From Oscillospiraceae bacterium (GTDB lineage Bacteria > Bacillota > Clostridia > Oscillospirales > Ruminococcaceae): a DNA stretch of 64,000 bases. The stretch covers positions 68,922 to 132,921 of the forward strand of contig JAGZUF010000008.1 of the NCBI GenBank assembly GCA_018380115.1, in the 5' to 3' direction. Each line of letters opens with the position of its first letter. Positions within the stretch are counted from its first letter, which is position 1. The notes beneath the pieces were generated by a model that made no database searches, was not told where the DNA came from, and was given only the letters and a program-made list of their open reading frames with translations. A program made the translations under genes and the position numbers. This document shows positions 42,685 through 52,551 of the stretch, piece by piece.

Positions 42685-42806
42685 TGTACACGCATATTTC
42701 CCACAGGCGGCGTACAAGCTAGGTAACAGCAGAGCGCCGTCATCCGGCGCGTGGGAAAGGGGCGTGCGCCCCTTTCCGTGCAGAGTAAAGAAAAGGTGGG
42801 GCATAC

Positions 42807-43196
42807 ATGAGACAGCGGTTGGCACAGTTTTCCGTAGGCGCGGCGGGCTACAGCGCGCTGGAGGTTCTGGCGCGCGGACACACGCACTGGACAATGGCCG
42901 TGCTGGGCGGCATCTGCCTGTGCGCACTTTGCGCCATTGCGCACAGCTTTGCGCACAAAAGCATCGTGTTTCAGGCGGCGCTGGGCACCGCCTTTATCAC
43001 TGCGGCGGAATTTGCTACCGGCCTTGTGGTGAATCTCTGGCTCGGCTGGGCCGTGTGGGATTATACAAAAGAGGCGGGGAACCTTCTGGGGCAGGTGTGC
43101 CCGCTGTTCAGCTTTTACTGGTTCTGCCTGTGCTGCGGCGTGTTTGGGGCACTGCGGCTTGTGCGGCGCCATCTGGCGGGCAGGGTGAACACCTGA
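42807..43196 (+). CDS. Small membrane protein, CmpB/ABC-type IV permease-like
   Basis: A 129-residue protein with three or four hydrophobic segments. The C-terminal half (FATGLVVNLWLGWAVWDYTK, then NLLGQVCPLFSFYWFCLC) resembles the putative ABC-transporter type IV (CmpB) family, where a WDYS...NLxGQI motif is conserved. It is a stand-alone gene with AAAGGTGGGG before the ATG. Function unknown. Confidence 0.65.
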   Translation: MRQRLAQFSVGAAGYSALEVLARGHTHWTMAVLGGICLCALCAIAHSFAHKSIVFQAALGTAFITAAEFATGLVVNLWLGWAVWDYTKEAGNLLGQVCPLFSFYWFCLCCGVFGALRLVRRHLAGRVNT

Positions 43197-43360
43197 CGGC
43201 TTTTTCCACCTTGCAAAAGCGGCGGGCGCCCTTGGGCGGCCCGCCGTCTTTGTCCTGAACAGGCTGCCGCGCTGTTGCCTGCCCTCGCGCGGCATGGTAT
43301 GATAAGAAGGAATTCAAAGCTGCCGGTGAATTGATTTCTGCAAAAGGAGCTTTCAGCAAA

Positions 43361-44464
43361 ATGGTTGTTTTTACATCTATCTGCGCCAATTATCTGCATA
43401 AAGCCCGCGTGCTCGCCCGCTCTGTAAAAAAATATATCCCAGACGCCGTCTTCATCGTATGTATGACAGAGCGCGGGCTCACCGATTCCATGCGGGACGA
43501 CGCTTTTGATTCCGTAGTGCTCTCGAAGGATATGTGGGAGGGTGATTTTGACGCCTACATATTCAAGCACGCCATTGTAGAGGCCTCCACGGCTGTAAAG
43601 GGGCAGTTTTTCCGCTGGCTGTACCGCACATATCCAGCGGAACAGCAGTTTGTATATCTGGACCCGGACTGCCGCGTATATTCCGATTTTTCCGAGCTGC
43701 GGGAACTTCTTGTGACAAAGCCCATCGTTGTATGCCCGCATCTGGTAGACCCCGGGAACGTTCAGATGGAGATATCCAGCATGGCGCATGGTGTGTATAA
43801 TCTCGGCTTTCTGGCAGTGAACCGTTCCAAAGAAGCCCGCGCCATGATAGAGTGGTGGGCACAGCGCCTGTCCCAATACTGTTATGACGATATCCCTCAC
43901 GGCATTTTCACAGACCAGAAGTGGATAGACCTTGCGCCCTGTTTCTTTGATGTGTACATTCTGAAGCATCACGGCTACGACTTTGCCACTTGGCGCATGA
44001 TGGATGCCGGCCTCGCAAAAGAGGGCGGCGTGTGGACGGTGAAGGGGCAGCCCTTGCGCTTTGTGCACTTTTCCGGTTACGGCGCCACCATCGAGCATTG
44101 CATGCAGGAATGGGCGCCGGACGATTTATTTCTGAAAGATCTGTACGGCGCATACCGGGAAGAACACGAAGCCGCCGATGCCGACTATGTCTCCCAAACG
44201 CCGTGGTCTTACGGCTGCTACGCTTCCGGCGAGGCCGTCCGCACAGATATCCGGCAGGCGTGGCGTGAGCACAAGGATGAGATGGCTGTATTCGGCAACC
44301 CGTTTCAGTACAGCAACTTATTTTTCAACCTGCGTCTTCATGTATATCCCGTCACCATCCGGGAGCGCTCATCCATTCTGTGGAATGGATGCCGCAGCGC
44401 GCTGCGGGCGGGCGGCGTTGGCGGCCTGATGCGGAAGGCCCGTCAAAAGCTGCTGAGAAAATAA
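43361..44464 (+). CDS. Glycosyltransferase, family 8-like
   Basis: A 367-residue cytoplasmic protein. It starts like a GT-A glycosyltransferase (MVVFTSICANYLHKARVLAR) and has the metal-binding DxD in FVYLDPDCRVYSDFSEL near residue 107. YNLGFLAVNRSKEARAMIEW and TDQKWIDLAPCFFD are conserved in GT8-like and nucleotide-diphospho-sugar transferases of Clostridia. AAAAGGAG precedes the ATG at a somewhat long distance. It may act on a surface polysaccharide together with the divergent rfb operon, but it has its own transcription unit, closed by a perfect 42-bp palindrome. Confidence 0.78.
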   Translation: MVVFTSICANYLHKARVLARSVKKYIPDAVFIVCMTERGLTDSMRDDAFDSVVLSKDMWEGDFDAYIFKHAIVEASTAVKGQFFRWLYRTYPAEQQFVYLDPDCRVYSDFSELRELLVTKPIVVCPHLVDPGNVQMEISSMAHGVYNLGFLAVNRSKEARAMIEWWAQRLSQYCYDDIPHGIFTDQKWIDLAPCFFDVYILKHHGYDFATWRMMDAGLAKEGGVWTVKGQPLRFVHFSGYGATIEHCMQEWAPDDLFLKDLYGAYREEHEAADADYVSQTPWSYGCYASGEAVRTDIRQAWREHKDEMAVFGNPFQYSNLFFNLRLHVYPVTIRERSSILWNGCRSALRAGGVGGLMRKARQKLLRK

Positions 44465-44476
44465 CCACTGCTTCGA

Positions 44477-44518
44477 AAAAATGCACCGGCGCGCCCTAGG
44501 GCGCGCCGGTGCATTTTT
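44477..44518. terminator. Perfect 42-bp palindromic terminator
   Basis: A5-TGCACCGGCGCGCCCT and its exact complement meet without a loop. With its A and T runs it can stop transcription of both the glycosyltransferase (plus) and pgsA (minus). Confidence 0.9.
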
Positions 44519-44584
44519 ACAGGCGGCATTTTCTCCACAGGGAAAAACTCTGCTCAGGAAACCTCTCAGCCGGACAGTTGTTAT

Positions 44585-45163
44585 CTATTTTGCCGTGTTG
44601 ATGAACCGGCGGTTGTCCCACAGGTATTTGACGCCGGAAATGAGCGTGACGGCGGCCACCAGCCAGCACAGTACCTGGCTGATGAGGCCGACAGCCATGG
44701 CGTCCGCAGGGCCTGCCAGAGCCGCGGCGAAGTAATAATAGATGATAGTCACCATTTGCAGCACGGTTTTCACCTTGCCCCACATATTGGCCGCAATAAC
44801 CTTGCTGCCTGCAGCCGCCACCATGCGCACGCCCGCCACGGCAAACTCGCGCGCCAGAATAACCGCCACCACCCAGATGCTGCACACGCCGTCGCGCATC
44901 ATATACAGAAAGGCCACTGTGGTGAGCAGCTTGTCGGCCAGAGGGTCGGCAAATTTGCCGAAATCTGTGACAAGATTCCATTTGCGGGCCAGGTAGCCGT
45001 CCAGATAATCGGTAAAGCTGGCCGCGGCAAACACAATGCCAGCGGCAAGATACCACGCGCCGGTGGTGTAGCTGGCCGTGCCGTACTGGGTGATGCCCGC
45101 CAGCGCCATGAACACCGGCACAAGCAGGATGCGCAGCATGGTCAATTTATTGGGAAGGTTCAT
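44585..45163 (-). CDS. pgsA: CDP-diacylglycerol-glycerol-3-phosphate 3-phosphatidyltransferase
   Basis: A 192-residue membrane enzyme making phosphatidylglycerophosphate. The CDP-alcohol phosphotransferase motif is read as TDYLDGYLARKWNLVTDFGK followed by FADPLADKLL (D-x2-DG-x2-AR-x8-G-x3-D-x3-D). Six hydrophobic helices are present, and it opens with MNLPNKLTMLRILLVPVFMA. It is 14 bases after rimO and probably co-transcribed with it, a common arrangement in Firmicutes (rimO-pgsA). Confidence 0.95.
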   Translation of the reverse strand: MNLPNKLTMLRILLVPVFMALAGITQYGTASYTTGAWYLAAGIVFAAASFTDYLDGYLARKWNLVTDFGKFADPLADKLLTTVAFLYMMRDGVCSIWVVAVILAREFAVAGVRMVAAAGSKVIAANMWGKVKTVLQMVTIIYYYFAAALAGPADAMAVGLISQVLCWLVAAVTLISGVKYLWDNRRFINTAK

Positions 45164-45177
45164 CTATTCATCCTCCT

Positions 45178-46497
45178 TCATTCCGCCAGGGATGCATACA
45201 AATCGTATATATCACTATCTATGATACGAACTGTATAAAATTCACCCGGCGTAAGCGCAGCATCTCCGTCCACACACACCACGGCGTCGATGTCCGGCGC
45301 GTCCGCGCGTGTGCGGCACAGCCAGAGGCCGTTCTCTTCATCCCAGCCATCGCACAGCACCTGTGTCTGTGTACCCACCAGCGCAGCCTGCCGCGCAGCC
45401 ATGATGTCCGTCTGGATGCGCATCACGGCCTCTGCGCGCTGTTCGCGCACCTCCATGGGCATCTGCGGCATCCCGGCGGCCTTTGTGCCCTCCTCCTGTG
45501 AATAGGCAAAGCAGCCGAGCCGGGCAAAGCCCTGCCCGCGCACAAAGGCGCACAGCTTTTCAAACTGTGCGGGCGTCTCGCCGGGGAACCCAGCGATGAG
45601 CGTGGTGCGCAGGGTGATATCCGGCATGGCGGCACGCAGCTTTTCCAGCGCGGCGCACACCGTGCCCTCGTCGCCCTTGCGGTTCATGGCGCGCAGCACG
45701 TCGGAGTCGATGTGCTGAATGGGTACGTCCAGATAATGCAGCACCTTTTCGTTGCGCACCATGGCGGCCACAAATTCATCGGTGATGCGCTCGGGGTAAG
45801 CGTAGAGAAGGCGGATCCACGCAATGCCCTCCACCTTGTTCAGCTCGTCCAGCAGGCGGGCAATTTCCACGTTACCCCGGTCTGCGCCGAAGGCGGTGAT
45901 GTCCTGCGCCACCACAATCAGCTCTTTCACACCCTCGCCCGCAAGCCAGCGCGCCTCTGCCACACAGCTTTCCACCGTGCGGCTGCGCAGCGGCCCGCGG
46001 ATGAGCGGAATGGCACAGTAAGTACAGCAGTTTGAACAGCCCTCGGCTATTTTCAGATATGCATAGTGGCGCGGTGTGGAAATAACGCGCCTGCCGGAAA
46101 GCGGCAGCGCAGCCTTGGGGCCGTAACTCTCGATGCCTGCCTCGCCCTGCGCCAGCCGCGCGAGGATGGAGACGATAGCAGCATTAGAGCCGATGCCCAC
46201 CACCGCGTCTACTTCGGGCATCTCTTTTCGTATCTCTTCTTTATAGCGTTCGGCAAGGCAGCCCGTCACTACCACCTTCAGCGCCGGGTTCTGCGCTTTG
46301 TGGCTGCACGCTTCCAGAATGGTGTCGATGGCCTCCTGCTTGGCGCCTTCGATAAAGCCGCAGGTATTGATAAGTACACAGTCCGCCTCCTGCACCGCGG
46401 CCACCGTAGTGTGCCCCGCCTCCAGCAGGGCATGGGCCATCACATCGGCGTCCACCTGGTTTTTCGGGCAGCCCAGAGATATCAATGCAATTTTCAT
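45178..46497 (-). CDS. rimO: Ribosomal protein S12 methylthiotransferase
   Basis: A 439-residue radical-SAM methylthiotransferase for Asp88 of ribosomal protein S12. The N-terminal UPF0004 domain (ISLGCPKNQVDADVMAHALL; INTCGFIEGAKQEAID) binds one cluster, and the radical SAM site is GCSNCCTYCAIPLIRGPLRS (CxxxCxxC). The wording CGFIEGAKQEAID distinguishes RimO from MiaB. The C-terminal TRAM domain (about 370-435) is complete. It is followed by pgsA and preceded by recX. Confidence 0.96.
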   Translation of the reverse strand: MKIALISLGCPKNQVDADVMAHALLEAGHTTVAAVQEADCVLINTCGFIEGAKQEAIDTILEACSHKAQNPALKVVVTGCLAERYKEEIRKEMPEVDAVVGIGSNAAIVSILARLAQGEAGIESYGPKAALPLSGRRVISTPRHYAYLKIAEGCSNCCTYCAIPLIRGPLRSRTVESCVAEARWLAGEGVKELIVVAQDITAFGADRGNVEIARLLDELNKVEGIAWIRLLYAYPERITDEFVAAMVRNEKVLHYLDVPIQHIDSDVLRAMNRKGDEGTVCAALEKLRAAMPDITLRTTLIAGFPGETPAQFEKLCAFVRGQGFARLGCFAYSQEEGTKAAGMPQMPMEVREQRAEAVMRIQTDIMAARQAALVGTQTQVLCDGWDEENGLWLCRTRADAPDIDAVVCVDGDAALTPGEFYTVRIIDSDIYDLYASLAE

Positions 46498-46523
46498 AAT
46501 GCGCCGTTGCGCCCCTTTCCCAC

Positions 46524-47150
46524 TTAAAAATCGCAGCCTTCCGCTTCCAGCCTCGCCAGAACCTCGTTCACGGCATTCTTTGCCTCACCGTAGGAAAACC
46601 CCCGCCGCGCCAGTGCCGCCAGCACCTTTTCCCGCTGGCCGGCGGCCAGCTTTGCACGGTAATGCTTTTCCACCACGGCAAGGCAGGCTGCCTCGCTCTG
46701 CGGCAGTATCTCCTCCATTGCCGCGGAAATATCCTCTGCACTCAGGCCCAGCAGGCCAAGCCGCCGCTCTATCTCTCTTGCCGACTTGTTCTGCCCAACC
46801 AGATGGCGTGCACGCGCCCTGGCAAAGGCAGCGTCGTCCAAAAGGCCAAGGCGCTGCATCTCTGCAACAGCGGCAGCGCTGGAGGGGCCGTCAAACTTCA
46901 GGCACAGCTTTTCGTACAGCTCCTGCGAGCCGTAACTGCGCAGGGCAAGGTAACCCAGCGCCTTATCTTTGGCGCGGCGCGTCTCGCTGGCCGCCTGCAA
47001 ACCGGCAAGGGCTGCGGCATCCAGCTCGCAGCCCTCGCACAGGCCATATTTGTAATATGTCTCCGCATCCACGGAAAACAGAAATTCATCCGCCTCGCCG
47101 AACAGGGCCATGCGGCCCTTTTTCGTCTCGGTGATCTTGGAAAGCCTCAT
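46524..47150 (-). CDS. recX: RecA regulator RecX
   Basis: A 208-residue helical protein. It is recognised by repeated three-helix modules (ALGYLALRSYGSQELYEKLC; MQRLGLLDDAAFARARAR; KSAREIERRLGLLGLSAEDI; KVLAALARRGFSYGEAKNAV) and by position: its ATG is directly after the recA stop codon (TAA-ATG), so translation is coupled. RecX limits RecA filament growth. Length agrees with the family. Confidence 0.93.
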   Translation of the reverse strand: MRLSKITETKKGRMALFGEADEFLFSVDAETYYKYGLCEGCELDAAALAGLQAASETRRAKDKALGYLALRSYGSQELYEKLCLKFDGPSSAAAVAEMQRLGLLDDAAFARARARHLVGQNKSAREIERRLGLLGLSAEDISAAMEEILPQSEAACLAVVEKHYRAKLAAGQREKVLAALARRGFSYGEAKNAVNEVLARLEAEGCDF

Positions 47151-48359
<1,209 letters not shown>

Positions 48360-48486
48360 GGCTTCCTCCTGCTGTGTGCGCGGCCGGGCCGCGCACGGTA
48401 TCTTGTTCTGTATGTGCATGATACCGCACGGTGTGTCCCATAAAGCGGACTTTATAGCCGCCGCACGGCAATTCCTTTCATGGGTT

Positions 48487-48515
48487 AGTATACCCGAAAC
48501 CGCGTGCAAATGCAA
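48487..48515 (-). promoter_or_regulatory. recA promoter
   Basis: On the minus strand: TTGCAT, 17 bases, TATACT, located about 128 bases before the recA start. Confidence 0.65.
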
Positions 48516-48542
48516 CGAGCATTCGCCTTTTCTGCACACGCT

Positions 48543-49403
48543 TCACGGTTTTTCGGCATACACGCAGCGCGGCAGGCCGGCGGCATCGCAGCGCACAGAA
48601 ACGCCCGTGTATCCAGCCGCAGTGCAAAGCGCCGCCACCTGCTGCGCCTGCCCGGAGCCGGTTTCGAATACAAGCGCCCCGCCGCTTTTCAGCACAGGGA
48701 AATAGGCAGGCGCGATATGGCGGTAAAAGCAAAGCCCCTCCTGCTGCGCCACAAGCGCCTCGCGTGGCTCGAAGAAAAGCTCCGGCGCAAGGGCCCCGTA
48801 TTCCTGCGCCGTCACATACGGCGGGTTCGACACGATGACGTCCACGCTCTGCGGCGCCAGCATAGCTTCATAGCCGAACACATCCGCCTGCACCGCCGCC
48901 GCCCGCGGCGCCAGCGCGGCGCAGTTGCGCTGCAAATAGCGAAACGCCGCGCCGCTTTTTTCCACCGCCGTCACCTGTGCGGCAGGCACGCTGCGGGCCA
49001 TGGCAATGGCAAGCACGCCCGTGCCCGCGCACAAATCCAGCGCCGCAGGGGCGCAAACGCAGCCGGGCTCCGCCGCCCTGCGGCGCAGGGCAGCCATAGC
49101 TGTCTCGGCCACGCACTCCGTGTCCGGCCTCGGAATGAGCACGCCGGGGCCCACCTCTACGGTAAAATCAAGGAAATCCCACTCGCCCAGCAGATACTGC
49201 AGCGGCTCGTGCTGCGCGCGGCGTGCGCAGAGCTGCGCCAGACGCCGCCGGGCCGCCTCGCTCACCGGGGCCTGCGGGGCGCACAGGGGGTCTGCCCCGC
49301 AGCACATGCGGCAAAGCTCGCGCGCATCAAATGCGGCGTCCTCAATACCCGCCTGCTGCAGAAGGGCCGCTGCCTTGCGCCACAGGGCCCCCAGGTTCAC
49401 CAT
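48543..49403 (-). CDS. prmC: Release factor glutamine methyltransferase
   Basis: A 286-residue SAM-dependent methyltransferase that modifies the GGQ glutamine of peptide-chain release factors. The N-terminal helical domain contains PLQYLLGEWDFLDFTVEVGP and LIPRPDTECVAE; motif I is ALDLCAGTGVLAIAMARSVP, and the catalytic NPPY is in VIVSNPPYVTAQEYGALAPE. The ATG at 49403 overlaps the stop end of the DUF1385 gene, as in other Clostridia. No prfA is visible in the window. Confidence 0.94.
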   Translation of the reverse strand: MVNLGALWRKAAALLQQAGIEDAAFDARELCRMCCGADPLCAPQAPVSEAARRRLAQLCARRAQHEPLQYLLGEWDFLDFTVEVGPGVLIPRPDTECVAETAMAALRRRAAEPGCVCAPAALDLCAGTGVLAIAMARSVPAAQVTAVEKSGAAFRYLQRNCAALAPRAAAVQADVFGYEAMLAPQSVDVIVSNPPYVTAQEYGALAPELFFEPREALVAQQEGLCFYRHIAPAYFPVLKSGGALVFETGSGQAQQVAALCTAAGYTGVSVRCDAAGLPRCVYAEKP

Positions 49404-50335
49404 ACGCTTTCGTCGGGCCTGGCCGGCAGCACGGGCGTCACGGCCGCAATCGCACATTCTATCATGCTGTCGTCCGGCTCCTGCGTGGTGATGCGCTGCA
49501 GCCACAGGCCGGGCGCGCTGACGGCGCGGCATACGGCGTTGTCATATTTGCCGCACAGCTTGATAATCTCATAGCTCACAGCCACCACCACCGGCAAAAG
49601 CAGCAGCTTGAACACCACGCGCAGCGAAAGGCTGCCCCATGGAATGACGCTGTTCAGCAGGATGCTTACCACAATGACGATAAGCAGAAAGCTTGTGCCG
49701 CAGCGCGGGTGAAAGCGGCAGCATTTGCGCACATTTTCCACCTCCAGCGGCAGGCCTGCCTCATAGCAGGCAATGGTCTTGTGTTCAGCGCCGTGGTAGC
49801 AGAACATGCGGTGTATCTCCTTCACACGGCTTACGGCCGCCATGTAGCCCACCAGAATGGCTATTTTCAGAACGCCCTCTATCAGTGTTTTTGCACCGCC
49901 CAGCGGCACCAGCTTGGAAAGCCCGCCCACCAGCAGGGTGGGAAGCACCAGAAACAGCGCAATGGCCAGCGCCACACCTGCAAAGCTGGCAATGCCCATC
50001 AGAACAGACTCGCCCTTTTCGCCAAGGTGCTGCTGCACCCAGCGGTCAAATTTCGACTCGTCCTCTGCTTTTTCCTCCTCCGTCATGGAGATATCGGCGC
50101 TGCGCATCAGGCAGCGGTACCCCACCACCAGGTTTTCCGCCATGTTGTAAATGCCGCGCACAAAGGGCCATTTCTGCCACGGCTTCATCACAACGGGCGT
50201 CACCTCTGTCTCAATGCCGCCGTCCGGGCGGCGCACGGCAATGCACATGGCTTTGGGCCCGCGCATCATCACGCCCTCCATCAGGGCCTGCCCCCCCACA
50301 GTGGTCTTAAATTTTTCTTTTATCTCGTTTGCCAA
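49397..50335 (-). CDS. DUF1385 family membrane protein (YqhQ-like)
   Basis: A 312-residue protein. The soluble N-terminus has TVGGQALMEGVMMRGPKAMC and RPDGGIETEVTPV, then KWPFVRGIYNMAENLVVGYR. Four to five hydrophobic segments follow, with the conserved MFCYHGAEHKTIACYEAGLP and CCRFHPRCGTSFLL. These are the hallmarks of DUF1385. Function is unknown; the family often precedes prmC. It is 34 bases after the histidine kinase gene. Confidence 0.9.
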   Translation of the reverse strand: MANEIKEKFKTTVGGQALMEGVMMRGPKAMCIAVRRPDGGIETEVTPVVMKPWQKWPFVRGIYNMAENLVVGYRCLMRSADISMTEEEKAEDESKFDRWVQQHLGEKGESVLMGIASFAGVALAIALFLVLPTLLVGGLSKLVPLGGAKTLIEGVLKIAILVGYMAAVSRVKEIHRMFCYHGAEHKTIACYEAGLPLEVENVRKCCRFHPRCGTSFLLIVIVVSILLNSVIPWGSLSLRVVFKLLLLPVVVAVSYEIIKLCGKYDNAVCRAVSAPGLWLQRITTQEPDDSMIECAIAAVTPVLPARPDESVW

Positions 50336-50369
50336 AAAAGGTTCCTTTCCGCCCGGCTGGCCGGGCCTT

Positions 50370-51785
50370 TCATTCGGCGGCGTGCGCCTTTGTTTTATCC
50401 AGCGGCAGGCGCACCGTCACGGTGGTGCCCCGGCCCACTTCGCTTTGCAGGCTCAGGCTGCCGCCGTGGGCCGTGACGATTTCGTCCACCACGGCAAGGC
50501 CGATTCCGCTGCCGCGCACGGCGCCTTTGCCCTTGTAAAATTTCGTCTTGACATTTTCCAGGTCCTCCGGGGCAATGCCGCGCCCCTCGTCGGTGAAGTT
50601 CAAAAATGCGTTGTGGCCGTCCTGCAAGAGCTCTACCGTAATGGTGCCGCCGGGCGGGGAATATTTCACCGCATTGTCCAGCACATTGATAAACACCTGC
50701 TTGAGGCGCGCGGCATCCGCATGCACGGGCACGGGGGCCTCCGGCTCTTCCCAGCGAAGGGCCAGACCCTCCTGCCGGGCGCGCGGCGTCATGGTGAGCA
50801 CCGCATCGCTCACCTCGGCGGCAAGGTCCAGCTTCTCACATTCCAGCGAAAGGCCGTTCTGCATGCGCGAAAAATCCAAAAGCTCCTCCACCATATCGTA
50901 CAGCCTGTCCGTCTCATTGGCAATCACCTGCAGGCCGCGCTGGTAGTTCGGGTCTGCCGGGTCGCGGATGGTGGACATCGTCTCCACCCAGCCCTTGATA
51001 GACGTGAGAGGGGTGCGCAGCTCGTGCGAGACAGAGGAGATAAACTCGTTCTTGATGCGCTCGGTTTTGTCCAGCTCGCCCGCCATATGGTTGATGGTGC
51101 CGGCCAGCTTACCTATTTCGTCGTCGTATTTATTCGAGATGCGCATATCCAGGTTGCCCTGCGCCATTTTTGCAGCCGTCTGCTCTATTTCACCGATGGG
51201 GCGCACGATGCTGCGCACAAAGAACATGCCGCTCCACACACTGAACACCAGAATGGCCGCCGCCACCGAAAGGCTGAGCACCGCCAGCTTCAAAATGCTT
51301 CTGTCCACGAGGGTAAGGCTGGTGACAAGGCGCATAGCCACAATGTCGCCCGAGGTAAAGGGCAGACGAACCGTCACCGCCATCACCTTTTCGCCCATGG
51401 CCGTGTGGTACACCGCCCGGCCCATGCCCTCCTCGCTGGCATAGGCCTCGGCCACATCGCTCCATCCCTGCTGGTCGGCTGTGGAAAATCCCGTGGAGGA
51501 TACCGCCATCTGGCCCTGCCCATCCATCAGCATCAGCTCAAAGCGGTCTTTTTCACCAAACTGCTCCACCATGCGGCGCACCGCGGCGCCCCGGCTCTCT
51601 TCCGTCTGGGTGCCCATGGCGGAAAGCTGGGTGGAAAGGGTATTGGCCCGCGTATACAGCGCGCGGGCCGTGCCGTCGTAATAATTGGTGATGGTAAAGT
51701 ATAAGAACACAGCTTCTGCCAGGCACAGCGCAATAAATGTGAGCAGAAGGCTGCCGCGCACCCAGCGCCGGGTGATGCTGTTCAT
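50370..51785 (-). CDS. Sensor histidine kinase
   Basis: A 471-residue two-component sensor. TM1 covers about 11-31, an extracytoplasmic sensor domain about 35-160, TM2 about 167-190, then HAMP (about 190-245). HisKA has the phospho-accepting His254 in SSVSHELRTPLTSI. The HATPase has the N box INVLDNAVKYSPPGG (about 366-380), G1 DEGRGIAPEDLE and G2 GSGIGLAVVDEI. The start is the ATG after GAGGAGG, 12 codons inside a longer frame. It pairs with the response regulator directly upstream. Confidence 0.94.
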   Translation of the reverse strand: MNSITRRWVRGSLLLTFIALCLAEAVFLYFTITNYYDGTARALYTRANTLSTQLSAMGTQTEESRGAAVRRMVEQFGEKDRFELMLMDGQGQMAVSSTGFSTADQQGWSDVAEAYASEEGMGRAVYHTAMGEKVMAVTVRLPFTSGDIVAMRLVTSLTLVDRSILKLAVLSLSVAAAILVFSVWSGMFFVRSIVRPIGEIEQTAAKMAQGNLDMRISNKYDDEIGKLAGTINHMAGELDKTERIKNEFISSVSHELRTPLTSIKGWVETMSTIRDPADPNYQRGLQVIANETDRLYDMVEELLDFSRMQNGLSLECEKLDLAAEVSDAVLTMTPRARQEGLALRWEEPEAPVPVHADAARLKQVFINVLDNAVKYSPPGGTITVELLQDGHNAFLNFTDEGRGIAPEDLENVKTKFYKGKGAVRGSGIGLAVVDEIVTAHGGSLSLQSEVGRGTTVTVRLPLDKTKAHAAE

Positions 51786-51827
51786 GCGGCACGCCTCCTC
51801 TCTCCTGTTTTTGCTGTGCACAGGCCG

Positions 51828-52529
51828 TCAGCTGTTCCAGCGGTAGCCGTACCCCCACACCGTCATGATATGGCGCGGCGCGCTGGGCTCATCCTCTATC
51901 TTCATGCGCAGGCGGCGGATATTCACATCCACAATTTTTACATCGCCGTAATAATTTTCGCCCCACACACCCTCCAGAATCTTTTCCCGCACCAGCGCCA
52001 CACCGGGATTTGCAAAAAAAAGTTCCATGATTTGAAATTCCACCTGCGTGAGGTCGATAGGTTCGCCATTTTTATAAAGGATACGGCTTTTCTGGTCCAG
52101 AACAAAACCGCCGGATACCATACGCCCCTCGGCCTCCTGCCCGGTGTCCTGCCCGGCAGCACGCGCCACGCGGCGGCACAGCGCGTCCACGCGGGCCAAC
52201 AGCTCGCTGACGGAAAACGGCTTTGTCATATAGTCGTCTGCACCAATGGAAAGGCCGCGTATCTTGTCGTCCTCCTGCGATTTTGCACTAAGCATGATAA
52301 TGCCGATGCTGTCACTGTCGCGCCGAATATTTTCACACAGGGAAAAGCCGTTCATTCCCGGCAGCATGATATCCAGCACCGCCACGTCGAACGGGGCGCT
52401 GGTATCTATTGCGACCAGGGCCGCCTCTGCACTGCCCGCCTCAGTCACATCATAGCCGGCCATGCGGAGGTTCAGGGCAATCACTTCCCGTATCGCCGCC
52501 TCGTCCTCCACCACAAGCACTCTGCGCAT
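51828..52529 (-). CDS. Response regulator, OmpR/PhoB family
   Basis: A 233-residue regulator. The receiver domain (1-120) has the acidic pocket VVEDEAA, phospho-acceptor Asp53 in VAVLDIMLPG and Lys in MTKPFSVSELLARV. The C-terminal winged helix (about 135-230) has LTQVEFQIMELFFANPGVAL and VDVNIRRLRMKIED, ending in VWGYGYRWNS. It is probably phosphorylated by the kinase encoded 42 bases downstream. The ATG lies after AAGGATGGT. Confidence 0.95.
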   Translation of the reverse strand: MRRVLVVEDEAAIREVIALNLRMAGYDVTEAGSAEAALVAIDTSAPFDVAVLDIMLPGMNGFSLCENIRRDSDSIGIIMLSAKSQEDDKIRGLSIGADDYMTKPFSVSELLARVDALCRRVARAAGQDTGQEAEGRMVSGGFVLDQKSRILYKNGEPIDLTQVEFQIMELFFANPGVALVREKILEGVWGENYYGDVKIVDVNIRRLRMKIEDEPSAPRHIMTVWGYGYRWNS

Positions 52530-52551
52530 GCTGCACCATCCTTTCCGTATC

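Noticed and set aside
48360..48515. LexA/SOS box in front of recA.
   Set aside because: No GAAC-N4-GTTC dyad or close variant was found in the promoter region.
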